From Gemmata sp. (GTDB lineage Bacteria; Planctomycetota; Planctomycetia; Gemmatales; Gemmataceae), in contig JALHNS010000008.1 of the NCBI GenBank assembly GCA_022843445.1, forward strand, positions 1-48,841: 48,841 bases of DNA. The letters are read 5' to 3'. The position numbers and the translations under genes are program-made. This document shows, piece by piece, positions 32,521 to 40,648 of the stretch. Numbering within the stretch: position 1 is the first letter of the stretch; the number at the start of each line of letters is the position of its first letter. Below the pieces are notes generated by a model. The model had not been told where the DNA came from. It did not search any database and was given only the letters and a program-made list of their open reading frames with translations.

Positions 32521-33558
32521 ATGCCTCGGGTCCACTTCCTGAACGTGAACGACGGCGACTGCTCCATCATCCAGCACCTCTCCGGGCACAACACTGTCAT
32601 CGACGTGAGTGCGGCGAAGAAACCGGCTGCGGCAACCGTGGCGAAAGCACGCAAATTCAGCATGTACGAATCGATCCTCGCCAATGCAGTCGAGCAGTCC
32701 AAGTCGGCTGGGGTGTATGGCAACTTCAATCAGAGCGAGTACCCTGACAACCCGATTGAGTACATGCTGGAACGTGGCATCACCTCGGTGTTTCGCTTCA
32801 TCTCGACGCACCCCGACATGGACCACCTCGACGGGATCAAACACTTCTTCGAGGTGTTCAAGCCGGCTAACTTCTGGGACACGGACAACACGAAGGAACT
32901 CGATGACTTCGACGACGGGCGCTACAACCCCGACGACTGGGAGTTCTACACCTCGCTGCGTGACAGCAAACCGAAGACCAACCCGAAGCGGCTCGCGCTG
33001 TACTCGGGTGCGCTGGGGCAGTACTTCAACCAAGGCGAAGGCGGCCAAGGGGGCGGCGATGGCCTGCACGTACTCGCCCCCACCCCGGAGCGGGTGGATG
33101 AAGCAAACGAAATCGGCGACTGGAACGATTCGTCCTACGTCGTTCTCTACCGCACCGGCAACAAACGCATCCTGTTCTCCGGTGATTCGCACGACGCGAC
33201 GTGGGAGCACATCCTCGCAAACCACCGGGACGACGTGGCCGCCGTCGATGTCCTCATTGCGCCGCACCACGGTCGCGACTCCGGTCGCGACTACGAGTTC
33301 CTTGATGTGGTGAACCCGCGGCTCACCTTGTTCGGCAATGCGCCATCCGAGTACCTAGCCTACGACGAGTGGAACAGCCGCGACCTACTGTTCGTGACCA
33401 ACAACCAAGGCGGGACGGTGGTCCTCGACGTGACCGCCGGCGGCCTCGACATCTACGTCCGGCACGAGCCGTTCGCCCGCGCGTTCGTCGAAGATCGCGA
33501 CTACGACACGTACTACGACCAGACCAACCGCGGGTGGTTCATCGGGCGATTGAAGTAA
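32521..33558 (+). CDS. ComEC/Rec2-like metallo-beta-lactamase-fold protein
   Basis: 345 residues with GGAGG 8 bases before the ATG. It is a soluble MBL-fold hydrolase of the type related to the ComEC C-terminal domain: NVNDGDCSII (8-17), THPDMDHLDG (96-105, the HxxDxDH-like metal site with His97, Asp99, Asp101, His102), FSGDSH (219-224) and APHHGRDSG (247-255). The ligand set is nearly complete, so metal-dependent phosphodiesterase or nuclease activity is plausible. There is no signal peptide. A four-helix membrane protein follows 66 bases downstream, and the pair looks like a small operon. Stand-alone MBLs of this group are frequent in defence islands; the role here is inferred. Confidence 0.88.
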   Translation: MPRVHFLNVNDGDCSIIQHLSGHNTVIDVSAAKKPAAATVAKARKFSMYESILANAVEQSKSAGVYGNFNQSEYPDNPIEYMLERGITSVFRFISTHPDMDHLDGIKHFFEVFKPANFWDTDNTKELDDFDDGRYNPDDWEFYTSLRDSKPKTNPKRLALYSGALGQYFNQGEGGQGGGDGLHVLAPTPERVDEANEIGDWNDSSYVVLYRTGNKRILFSGDSHDATWEHILANHRDDVAAVDVLIAPHHGRDSGRDYEFLDVVNPRLTLFGNAPSEYLAYDEWNSRDLLFVTNNQGGTVVLDVTAGGLDIYVRHEPFARAFVEDRDYDTYYDQTNRGWFIGRLK

Positions 33559-33624
33559 CCGGCCCAGATATCGAAAGACAGCCAGATTTGGGCCGCCTTC
33601 ACCCAGTTCACGGGACGACAACGT

Positions 33625-34515
33625 ATGGGAAACGAAGCGACGAAGCCGGGGAAGGCCGAGAAGGTGTTGTCGTGGTTCAGCCTTGAGAGCCGATACCGCC
33701 GGATCGCCCGGTTCTACCCGGCACTTATTACGGTCGCGTTGCTACTACCACTCGCGATCATGCTGGGCATCCCGCTCAGCGGGTGGCTTATCGCCATGTC
33801 TGCGGGCGGCGGTCTGGCGATCGGGGCAGCCGCGGTCGCCCACCTGTCGCACTTCGCGTCGGCGGCAGGGAACCGGGTGCAGGCCAAGCTGTACCCGAAG
33901 TGGCCGCATGACTCGCCGACGAACCTACGCCTGCACCCGGTCGACGGCGGGGCGTCGAGGCAGAAGAAGGAAAAGTGGTATGCCGCCATCCAGCGGCTCA
34001 CCGGGCTGGACATCGCCAGCGTCGCGGGCGACCCCGAAGAAGTTCGCCGCGTTATCAACGACGCGGTGGCCGAACTGCGCACGCGGGTATTCGCAGGTAA
34101 CAAACTGGCCGAGCGGCTGGACATGCACAACGCTGACTTCGGCATGATGCGGAACTTCGCCGGGTTGCGACCCGTTTGGCTGCTCACGTCCTGCGCCAGT
34201 TGCGCCGGTTGCTGGGTGACCTACGCGTTCCAGCATGATCACGTGGCGCTGCCCGTCGTCGCGACGGCGCTGTTCGTCGGCTGCGTCTTCGCAGCGCTTG
34301 TGATCGAGGATTACGTCCGCGTCACCGGTCGCCACTACGCGGACAGCTTCTTTGGAGCACTCGATGCATGCGATGAGGAGTGCATCGCGAAGGCGAAGAA
34401 AAAGGCCGCCGCTCAGGCCCGACCCAGCGGGAGAGCGGTCGCGGGTAAAGTGGAGAACGCAGACAACCGTGCTTGTTCTGAAAAAGAACCCCCAGACCAT
34501 TCAAATGGAGTTTAG
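33625..34515 (+). CDS. Four-helix membrane protein paired with the MBL protein
   Basis: 296 residues. Membrane helices are visible at ~32-50 (PALITVALLLPLAIMLGIPL), 53-72 (GWLIAMSAGGGLAIGAAAVA), 183-202 (VWLLTSCASCAGCWVTYAF) and 208-228 (ALPVVATALFVGCVFAALVI). A ~110-residue soluble domain lies between helices 2 and 3 and a charged Lys/Ala-rich tail at the end. No catalytic motif is seen. In two-gene conflict systems a membrane effector is often regulated by a soluble enzyme; whether this is so here is not shown. The ribosome site is weak. Confidence 0.7.
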   Translation: MGNEATKPGKAEKVLSWFSLESRYRRIARFYPALITVALLLPLAIMLGIPLSGWLIAMSAGGGLAIGAAAVAHLSHFASAAGNRVQAKLYPKWPHDSPTNLRLHPVDGGASRQKKEKWYAAIQRLTGLDIASVAGDPEEVRRVINDAVAELRTRVFAGNKLAERLDMHNADFGMMRNFAGLRPVWLLTSCASCAGCWVTYAFQHDHVALPVVATALFVGCVFAALVIEDYVRVTGRHYADSFFGALDACDEECIAKAKKKAAAQARPSGRAVAGKVENADNRACSEKEPPDHSNGV

Positions 34516-34686
34516 TACGGAACTTGGTGCGGGGGGCAGGAATCGCTGCCCTTCCGATATCGAACACGACCGCACTCAGACTTAGCGATTTTCAGTCGCT
34601 AAGTTCACGTTTGCCCGAACCCGCCTCGCTCTGCCAATTCGCTTGGATTTCTCGCTGCACTCGCGCCCCTGACGGTGCCACGACGT

Positions 34687-34744
34687 GGTACAGAATAGCG
34701 CGATTCGCGTTCCGATTCAACGCATTCTGTACCCGGTACAGAAT
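34687..34744. repeat. GGTACAGAAT repeats with a 21-base palindrome
   Basis: ATTCTGTACC-C-GGTACAGAAT (34724-34744) is a perfect palindrome with a one-base centre, and a further GGTACAGAAT lies at 34687-34696, in inverted orientation to the left arm with 27 bases between. Such symmetry fits a regulator or recombinase binding site. It lies between convergent genes, so it is not an obvious promoter operator. Confidence 0.6.
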
Positions 34745-34793
34745 CTCTCGTGTGGGAATTGTGGGGCGAGGCCGCCACGGGCAGCAAAAGGGA

Positions 34794-34825
34794 CCACCCC
34801 GCCAGTGTGTTGACTGGCGGGGTGG
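34794..34825. terminator. Strong hairpin terminator
   Basis: CCACCCCGCCAGT, the loop GTGTTG, and ACTGGCGGGGTGG form a perfect 13-bp stem. It starts 26 bases beyond the stop of the minus-strand secreted protein, on the downstream side. On that strand the following bases are TCCCTTTTGC, a short T-run, consistent with an intrinsic terminator. Confidence 0.75.
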
Positions 34826-34851
34826 CGTCGTGTGTGTCCGTCGTCGCGGCG

Positions 34852-35337
34852 TCACTTCACGTCGAACGCGAACGGCACCGTCTTGATGGTCTTGTCCGAC
34901 ATCACGAAGCTCACCTCAACGGTCGCGTTACCCCTTTTGGTCGGACACAGGAAGAATGAATAGCGAACGGGCCCGCCCGGCATACCCGGGGACAGAACCT
35001 TCTTGTTCCAGCCCTCGTAGGCGAAATCGCCGGTCCCGGTCGTGGTCACCACGAACACGTCGAGCGGGGCGGGGTTGGTGCCCGAGGGCCAGTCCACTTG
35101 AACGATCACCCCGTGCCCCAGTTTCGCCCCGCGCAGCAGCGGTTTGAACGGACCGCCGAGCGGTTCCGGCGGTTCCGACACGGAGTAGACGCAGCAGCCG
35201 TGGGCGGGCGGGCACGGGTGAATCGGGTAGCACACGCACGCGACGGCCGCGCGGCGGTGGCACGCTTCGGACGGGGTGGCGGAGAGCGCGAGAGCGAGGG
35301 ACGCCAACGCGCACAGGGCGGTGGTGCGGACGAGCAT
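34852..35337 (-). CDS. Secreted small protein, unknown
   Basis: 161 residues from the ATG after GGGAG. The signal peptide is MLVRTTALCALASLALALSA, with cleavage near SEA. The mature N-terminus is His/Cys-rich (CHRRAAVACVCYPIHPCPPA), followed by a beta-rich domain (VIVQVDWPSGTNPAPLDVFV, VTTTGTGDFAYEGWNKKVLS). Several Cys may form disulfides. It is the last gene of the minus-strand group led by the ECF sigma factor and ends in a terminator hairpin. Confidence 0.7.
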   Translation of the reverse strand: MLVRTTALCALASLALALSATPSEACHRRAAVACVCYPIHPCPPAHGCCVYSVSEPPEPLGGPFKPLLRGAKLGHGVIVQVDWPSGTNPAPLDVFVVTTTGTGDFAYEGWNKKVLSPGMPGGPVRYSFFLCPTKRGNATVEVSFVMSDKTIKTVPFAFDVK

Positions 35338-35519
35338 GAGCAACTCCCAGAAGTACAGAGTTGGCCGGACGGCCGGTCGGGGCGACGAACGACAGCCCCG
35401 ACCACTCAACTAACGCGGCCGTGCCCCGGATCGGACACGAGATTGAGAAATTGGGCGAACTGTAGCGATTGGATATCCCACGTCTGCCACCGAGGTGACC
35501 GCGGATCGGGCACTAGGGG

Positions 35520-36221
35520 TCAAACGACGATCCGCGCCACCACCTTCGCGAGCGGTGGGCCGGCACCGTCACAGCCGTTGGCGCGGCACAGTTCGACGTG
35601 TACCGTGGCGCACGTCCCTTTCGCCGGAATTCGGAGGGTGTACTCCCAGCACCCGTGGCTCATGGCGCGCAGTCGGCCCTGTGTGCTCGCGGGCGCGCCG
35701 CACCGGGTCGAGTAGGCGGTCACCACGTACCCGTTGGCGAGCCCGTGTCCGTCCCGGTACTTCCCGGTGACGGTGACGAGAACCGTCTTGTTGGGTGCCT
35801 CCTCCCGCGTCACGGCGACTGCCGGGGGCGTGTCGAGCCAGATGAGCGGGTCCGCCGAGACCTCCACCCCGAACACCGGGTTCGCCTTCAGGACGGGTTC
35901 GGAGAGCGCACCCGAGTCGATCGGGACCGGGCACGCCGGGAGCACTTGGGGCACCGCGGTGGCGGCCCACGCGGAGACGGTATAACTGCCCCCGCCGGGC
36001 CCCGTCGACACCGGCAGTCCGCTGAAACTCGCCTCCCACGTGCCCTCTTGCGTGTCGAGTGTGGCGAGTTTGACTTCGTTGACGTTGAGGGCCGGGTTGC
36101 ACATTTGGCACAGGATCACGAACGGGCTCCCGTCGGCCCCGCTGTACGAGCCGAGGACGGTCACGTTCGTTCCGACCGTCTGGTTGCTGACCGGGTCGGT
36201 GATGTCGACGCTGACTGGCAT
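35520..36221 (-). CDS. Ig-like fold protein, unknown
   Basis: 233 residues from an ATG with GGAG 8 bases upstream. N-terminal beta strands SVDITDPVSNQTVGTNVTVL and later VAVTREEAPNKTVLVTVTGK and EYTLRIPAKGTCATVHVEL suggest two immunoglobulin-like modules. It has no signal peptide and no membrane helix. It starts 26 bases after the kinase stop and is probably co-transcribed with it. Function unknown. Confidence 0.65.
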   Translation of the reverse strand: MPVSVDITDPVSNQTVGTNVTVLGSYSGADGSPFVILCQMCNPALNVNEVKLATLDTQEGTWEASFSGLPVSTGPGGGSYTVSAWAATAVPQVLPACPVPIDSGALSEPVLKANPVFGVEVSADPLIWLDTPPAVAVTREEAPNKTVLVTVTGKYRDGHGLANGYVVTAYSTRCGAPASTQGRLRAMSHGCWEYTLRIPAKGTCATVHVELCRANGCDGAGPPLAKVVARIVV

Positions 36222-36247
36222 GTGACAGACTCCGAACGGGGAAAGGG

Positions 36248-38314
36248 TTACTCACTCAGCGGTTCGAGTACGACGTTGCGGACGGCGACGCTGGCCCGTC
36301 GAGCGTACACGCCGCACGGGCGGCGCGACGACCAGACGGGGGCCGGAAGATCGACACCGGGCCAGCGCTTGCGCAGGTCGGACAGGTGGAATGCGGTCCG
36401 CCGCTCAGCCGTGCGGAACGCGGGAAGCGCGGGCAGGGGCCAAATGGCGGCGCGAGTCGCGCCCCCCGCGACCGCTTGCGTGGCGTCCGGGGAAGGCCAG
36501 CGGTCGGAGTCGGGGTCGCACCAGTCGACGCGCACCGCGTCGGGGCCGACCGTGAGCGTGAACCGCCGCCACGGGGGCAGCCGCACGGCGGTGTTCGGGG
36601 CTGGGTAGAACCATGATTCCCCGGGGCGCGACACGTCGACCGTGCCGTCGGGGTGGGCGAACGCCAGACAGTCGAGGCACTCCACCCGGCGCTCCCGCGG
36701 GCGGCGCGCCAAGCCGCGGTCCGGGAGGTCGCTGTACTCCGCGCCGAGCCACCGGTGTCCGCGCCCGCCGTTCGAGAGGGCGACCGGTTCGGACCCGACG
36801 AACACGCCGACCGAACCGTCCCGATTCGGAGAGTCCAAGTGGCGCAATTCGGCCGTCAGCCGGTAGCGGTCGCACTGCGGGTCCGCACACAGTTCGAGCA
36901 GGGAGAGTTGCGGCGCCCGGAACCACGCGCAGCCGCTGCCGTCTTCGAGTTCCGCCAGTTCGCTCGCCGCCACCTGCCAGCGGTGCCACGCGGGCGTGCC
37001 GCTCGCCCCGACCAGCGTGACCGGTTCGCCCCGGCGCAGCGCGCGCGCCGTTCGGAGCGCGGGGTCCGTGAACCGGTGGTACACCAGAACACTTCCACCG
37101 ACCGCCGCGACGAGCACCCCAGCGAGCAGTCCCGTCGCAACCACGGGACGGCGAGCGACGCCGCCGACGATCCGCCGCACCGGACCCGCCCGCCGCGCAA
37201 CCGGGCGCTCGCCTCGGAACCAGCGCTCAAGATCGACTGCCAGTTCGTTCGCGCTGGGGTACCGATCCGCCGGGTTCTTCTCCAGACACGTGCGACGGAT
37301 GGCGTCCAAACCGGGATCAAGGGCCGGCACGGCCGGCGTCGGTTCGGATGTAGCCTTGAGGACCGTGTCGACGAGCCCCTCTCCGCGGAACGGTAGTTCG
37401 CCGGTCACCAACTCGTGCAGGATCACCCCGAGGGCCCACACGTCGGCCGGCGGGCCCGCCCCCGCGCCGCTGGCCTGTTCGGGGGCCATGTACCCCGCCG
37501 TGCCCACGAGCGCGTCGCGGGGGGCGAAGCTGCTGGGCGCGTCGGTCCACCGGGCCAACCCGAAGTCTGTGACTTTCGGGGTGTCGTCGGCGGCGAGGAG
37601 GACGTTCGCGGGCTTCAGGTCGCGGTGGACGATCCCGGCCCGGTGTGCGACGCCGACCCCGCGGGCCGCCCCGAGGACCACACGGGCCGCTTCGGGGGTG
37701 GGCAGTCGCGCGGTCGCGCGCGCCGACAGCGGGTACCCATCGACCAACTCCATAATCAGGTACACGCGCCCGCCCGCTTCGAGGGCGTCGTGGACCTGCA
37801 CGATGTGGGGCGAGTTCAATCGGCCCGCCGCCCGCGCCTCGCGGAGCACGGTCGCACCGGCGTCGCGCGACACCTTGACGGCCACGCGGCGGTTGACGGC
37901 GACTTGGGTCGCCTCGTACACGAGCCCCCAGCTGCCCTGTCCGAGGAGGCGGCCGAGGCGGTAGCCGGGCAACGGGTTCGAGTCCGGGACGGTGGCGGCG
38001 GTTGATCGGACGGGTTCGAGCGGGGTGTCTTCGGACACCGACGAGCCGGATCGGATCAGTTCGTGGAACTCGAACTGGCGGGCGAGTGCCGCCGCGCGGG
38101 CCGGGAACCGCGTGAGGTACTCGGCGGCGGTCACCCGTTCGCCGAACTCCTCCCGGAGGAGCACCTCGCTGTAAATCAGGTCGAGGACCGCTTCCTCGTC
38201 GTCGGCCAACTCGGGGTGAAGGGCTAGGTACGCTTCGACGGGCCTCAGCGCGTCGGCCGCCCGGCACCGACGCTGGTCCTCTCGAATTCGGGCCAGCACC
38301 TCGTTCTCAATCAT
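36248..38314 (-). CDS. Membrane Ser/Thr protein kinase (Hanks type)
   Basis: 688 residues. An N-terminal helical planctomycete-specific region (1-115) precedes the kinase domain (118-370): Gly-loop LGQGSWGLV (124-132), Lys147 in VAVKVS, catalytic loop HRDLKPAN (230-237), DFG (250-252), and GYMAPEQ (274-280). All key residues are present, so it should be active. A single membrane helix lies at ~385-410 (VVATGLLAGVLVAAVGGSVL), followed by a ~275-residue extracytoplasmic domain with no recognised fold. Its start overlaps the ECF sigma gene by 8 bases. Such sigma/kinase pairs are typical of the phylum. Confidence 0.95.
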   Translation of the reverse strand: MIENEVLARIREDQRRCRAADALRPVEAYLALHPELADDEEAVLDLIYSEVLLREEFGERVTAAEYLTRFPARAAALARQFEFHELIRSGSSVSEDTPLEPVRSTAATVPDSNPLPGYRLGRLLGQGSWGLVYEATQVAVNRRVAVKVSRDAGATVLREARAAGRLNSPHIVQVHDALEAGGRVYLIMELVDGYPLSARATARLPTPEAARVVLGAARGVGVAHRAGIVHRDLKPANVLLAADDTPKVTDFGLARWTDAPSSFAPRDALVGTAGYMAPEQASGAGAGPPADVWALGVILHELVTGELPFRGEGLVDTVLKATSEPTPAVPALDPGLDAIRRTCLEKNPADRYPSANELAVDLERWFRGERPVARRAGPVRRIVGGVARRPVVATGLLAGVLVAAVGGSVLVYHRFTDPALRTARALRRGEPVTLVGASGTPAWHRWQVAASELAELEDGSGCAWFRAPQLSLLELCADPQCDRYRLTAELRHLDSPNRDGSVGVFVGSEPVALSNGGRGHRWLGAEYSDLPDRGLARRPRERRVECLDCLAFAHPDGTVDVSRPGESWFYPAPNTAVRLPPWRRFTLTVGPDAVRVDWCDPDSDRWPSPDATQAVAGGATRAAIWPLPALPAFRTAERRTAFHLSDLRKRWPGVDLPAPVWSSRRPCGVYARRASVAVRNVVLEPLSE

Positions 38315-38888
38315 CGGGCACCTGATCGATTCCGAGTTCTCGGAACACTCTTTGGATCGCGCGGCTCAACTGCTTGCGGGCGGCGTCGGGTGTGCCGCCG
38401 ACGGCGGCGGCGATCTCCTGCCAACTGGCCCCGTCGCGCCGCCGCTCGGCCAGTGCGAGTTCGTCTGGCGACAGGCGCTTGCGGACCTCGGCGAGCAGTT
38501 CCGCGCCCACCAGCACCTGACTGGGGCTTTCTGCGCAGTCGGGTACGGTCTCGAACGCCTCGCGGGCGAGCGCGCGACTGCGGCGCACGGCCGGGCGGCG
38601 CGCGACGTCGAGCACCTTGTTCCGGATCATGCGGGCCAAGAGCCGAATCAGGCAGTCGGGCTCGTTGAGGTCGTACGCGCCGGCTGCCACCTTAACGAAG
38701 AAGACGCGGAGAACGGACTGAGAAATGTCCGCCGAATCCGCGGCTACGCGCAGTTTCGGGTCGGTCAGCCGGACGCGGATCAGGCGTCGGACCTCGGGTT
38801 CGTACTGTCGAACGAGTTCGGTCGCTGCGTCCTCGTCGCCGTCGCGCACGCGCGCGACAAGGTCGCGGAACTGGGCGTTCGGTTCCAA
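38307..38888 (-). CDS. ECF sigma factor
   Basis: 193 residues from a TTG with GAGGTG 4-5 bases upstream; no ATG/GTG fits better, and the long upstream frame has shadow composition. Region 2 reads QFRDLVARVRDGDEDAATEL, then DSADISQSVLRVFFVKVAAG and YDLNEPDCLIRLLARMIRNK, the planctomycete ECF subgroup signature. Region 4 is LSPDELALAERRRDGASWQE followed by IAAAVGGTPDAARKQLSRAI. It overlaps the kinase gene by 8 bases, so the pair is translationally coupled. The kinase may phosphorylate or respond to the same signal as the sigma factor; the target genes are not known. Confidence 0.92.
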   Translation of the reverse strand: MEPNAQFRDLVARVRDGDEDAATELVRQYEPEVRRLIRVRLTDPKLRVAADSADISQSVLRVFFVKVAAGAYDLNEPDCLIRLLARMIRNKVLDVARRPAVRRSRALAREAFETVPDCAESPSQVLVGAELLAEVRKRLSPDELALAERRRDGASWQEIAAAVGGTPDAARKQLSRAIQRVFRELGIDQVPDD

Positions 38889-39092
38889 CGTGCACCTCGT
38901 GCAAGAGGTCCGCGAATGTCGCGAAATGGTGTCCGCCGGTCGATTGTGACGCGTTAACCGATTGTAACGTCCGGCGGTGGGAAAGGGAACGGCCCAGCGG
39001 CCCACGGGTCGGCACCGGACCGGCGCGCGTGCGGTGCGCTCCCGCACCGGGCCGATTGTTCGGAGCGCGGTACGGGAACGGAGGGGTGTGGG

Positions 39093-39632
39093 ATGACGGG
39101 TCGCCAGTGGGTGTGTCGGTTCGCGTGCACGGTCGGTTTGTTCGTCACGCCCGCGGTCGGGGCGCGGGCGGACGAGCCGGCGAAGGGGTCCGGGGCGACG
39201 GCGCTCCAAGTGGTGAACGCCACCGGGGAGCGCGTCGAAATCCGGGCGAGCAACGCCCTCGGCAACGCGACCGTGTTCCTGTTCCCGAACGGGAGCGGGC
39301 ACTTCGAGCCGGTTCCGCTCGCTTCGGGGTTGGGCGATCGGGTCGTGACGGTGCGGAAGATCGCGGCCAACGGGTCGGTCGCACTCCCTTCGAAGGTGCT
39401 CACTCTGAGCACCTTCGACCCGGCCGTCGCCCCGCGCCCGGTGCTGCGACTGATCCTCGTCCGCACCGGCGGCGAGTACCACGTCGTGTACCAGACGCTC
39501 GCGAAAGCCGACGGTGAGGCCGAGTCGCTCGCGGTCGGCGGGCCGGTGAAATCGGGCGCGCCGGACGAGGGCCAGAAGAAAGCGCTCGGCGAGGCGCTCA
39601 AAGGCCCGCCCAACAAAGCCGGTGGCAACTGA
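39093..39632 (+). CDS. Secreted protein, unknown
   Basis: 179 residues. The signal peptide MTGRQWVCRFACTVGLFVTP is followed by cleavage near GARA-DEP. The mature part is beta-rich (VVNATGERVEIRASNALGNA, TVFLFPNGSGHFEPVPLASG) and ends in a Lys/Pro/Gly-rich tail. No catalytic motif is seen. It is divergent from the ECF sigma gene across about 200 bases and could be a target of it, which is inference. Confidence 0.65.
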   Translation: MTGRQWVCRFACTVGLFVTPAVGARADEPAKGSGATALQVVNATGERVEIRASNALGNATVFLFPNGSGHFEPVPLASGLGDRVVTVRKIAANGSVALPSKVLTLSTFDPAVAPRPVLRLILVRTGGEYHVVYQTLAKADGEAESLAVGGPVKSGAPDEGQKKALGEALKGPPNKAGGN

Positions 39633-39761
39633 TTTCGGGCACTCGTACTCGAATTCCGAGAAGTCGTTCGGGCGTCACCGTGCGGTGCCGCGGTGTCGCC
39701 CGCTGTTGACAGGACGTTCGGTCTGTGTCACCGTTCGCGCGAACGGATCGCGGAGGTGCGG

Positions 39762-39932
39762 GTGCGTCGTGAGCGAGTGACATTGGATCAAGACGGGTGC
39801 GTGAGTGTGCCCGCGGCGTTCCGCGCCGAGTTGGGCCTGCGGCCGGGCGACCCGCTGGTCGTGGAGTGCGACGGGTACAGCCTGCTCGTGCGCCGCGCCG
39901 AACCCGCGGACACGATCACTGCTGCGGATTGA
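39762..39932 (+). CDS. AbrB/SpoVT-type swapped-hairpin protein
   Basis: 56 residues from a GTG with GGAGGTGCG before it; longer frames lack a ribosome site. VTLDQDGCVSVPAAFRAELG followed by LRPGDPLVVECDGYSLLVRR fits the SpoVT-AbrB DNA-binding fold ('v-x-l-x-x-x-G-R-i-x-i-P-x-x-x-R-x-x-L-g-i-x-x-G-D'). No toxin gene is recognised next to it. It may be an antitoxin-type or transition-state-type regulator. Confidence 0.7.
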   Translation: MRRERVTLDQDGCVSVPAAFRAELGLRPGDPLVVECDGYSLLVRRAEPADTITAAD

Positions 39933-40014
39933 CGTAACCCGACGGCCGCTCTGCGCGTCACGTTCAGCGGCGCGGGCGGGTGCCCCCGGCGAGTGGCAGG
40001 GTCACGCCCAGTTG

Positions 40015-40444
40015 TTAGGTTGCCAGCGCCCCGACCAACCCCAGAGCGGCACTCAGCCGCGCCGCGTACTCCACGCGGTGCTCTTCCCATTCGGCTCGCG
40101 AATCCAGATCGCCACTCGACCCAGCGAGCCGCTGGGCGTAGTGAACCGCTTCGGTCTCGGCGTCGCGTAGGAGCGTGTCCAAGACGAACCACCCGCGCTT
40201 CAGCACCGCGGGCACGGCGCACCCGAACCGCTCGTTCGCGCTGTGATCGCACGCCTCGGCCTGTTCGGGCGTCAGGTCGAGCCTCGCGTTCGTCGCGGTA
40301 GCGGGTGAACGTGCCAAACACGCGCGGATCTGTGACGACCGCGTGAGCGGTCGTCGGCGCGCCCGGTGCCGGGAGCGGTTCGGCGTGCCAGCGGGCGCGC
40401 AGGGCGGCGAGGCGGTCGCGTTTGGGCGCGTGAGCGGAGCGCAT
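40015..40444 (-). pseudogene. Frameshifted unknown gene
   Basis: Two overlapping minus-strand frames each hold half of one likely protein: MRSAHAPKRDRLAALRARWH to TRYRDEREA in one, and ARLDLTPEQAEACDHSANER to the end GLVGALAT in the other. The switch is near 40290, by one base. Codon texture is coding-like on both sides of the junction and not beyond it. Either a real frameshift has inactivated the gene or there is a sequencing error. The protein (~140 residues) is not recognised. No good ribosome site is seen before the first ATG. Confidence 0.5.
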
Positions 40445-40648
40445 GGGGGAACTCGGTTAGTGACCGGGTTCGGCGTGCCACACCCGGTGGCCGCTGTCAA
40501 GTCGCCGAGAATGCCCGCACTCACTGCTGCAGTCCCGCCTTACGAGACCTCGCGGATTTTTCACATCACTTCGCAGTTGATCCGTAAACTGACGACCTGC
40601 TGGTGCGTTAGGTTGTCGCAAAATAGTCGGGCCGAGTGAGAATAAGTT

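Larger units (their letters stand above)
34516..34851. other. Intergenic with hairpins and a long palindrome
   Basis: 336 bases between convergent genes. From left: hairpin GGGCAG-GAATCG-CTGCCC (34534-34551), a 9-bp hairpin with a 7-base loop (34580-34604), a GGTACAGAAT repeat set (34687-34744), and a terminator. A minus-strand frame of 87 codons lies here but has no convincing start or domain. The structures may be relics of a tRNA-adjacent integration site. Confidence 0.4.

Noticed and set aside
34592-34855. An 87-codon minus-strand gene overlapping the terminator and palindrome
   Set aside because: Its start lies within the neighbouring gene's end and the terminator stem runs through it; coding texture is weak.
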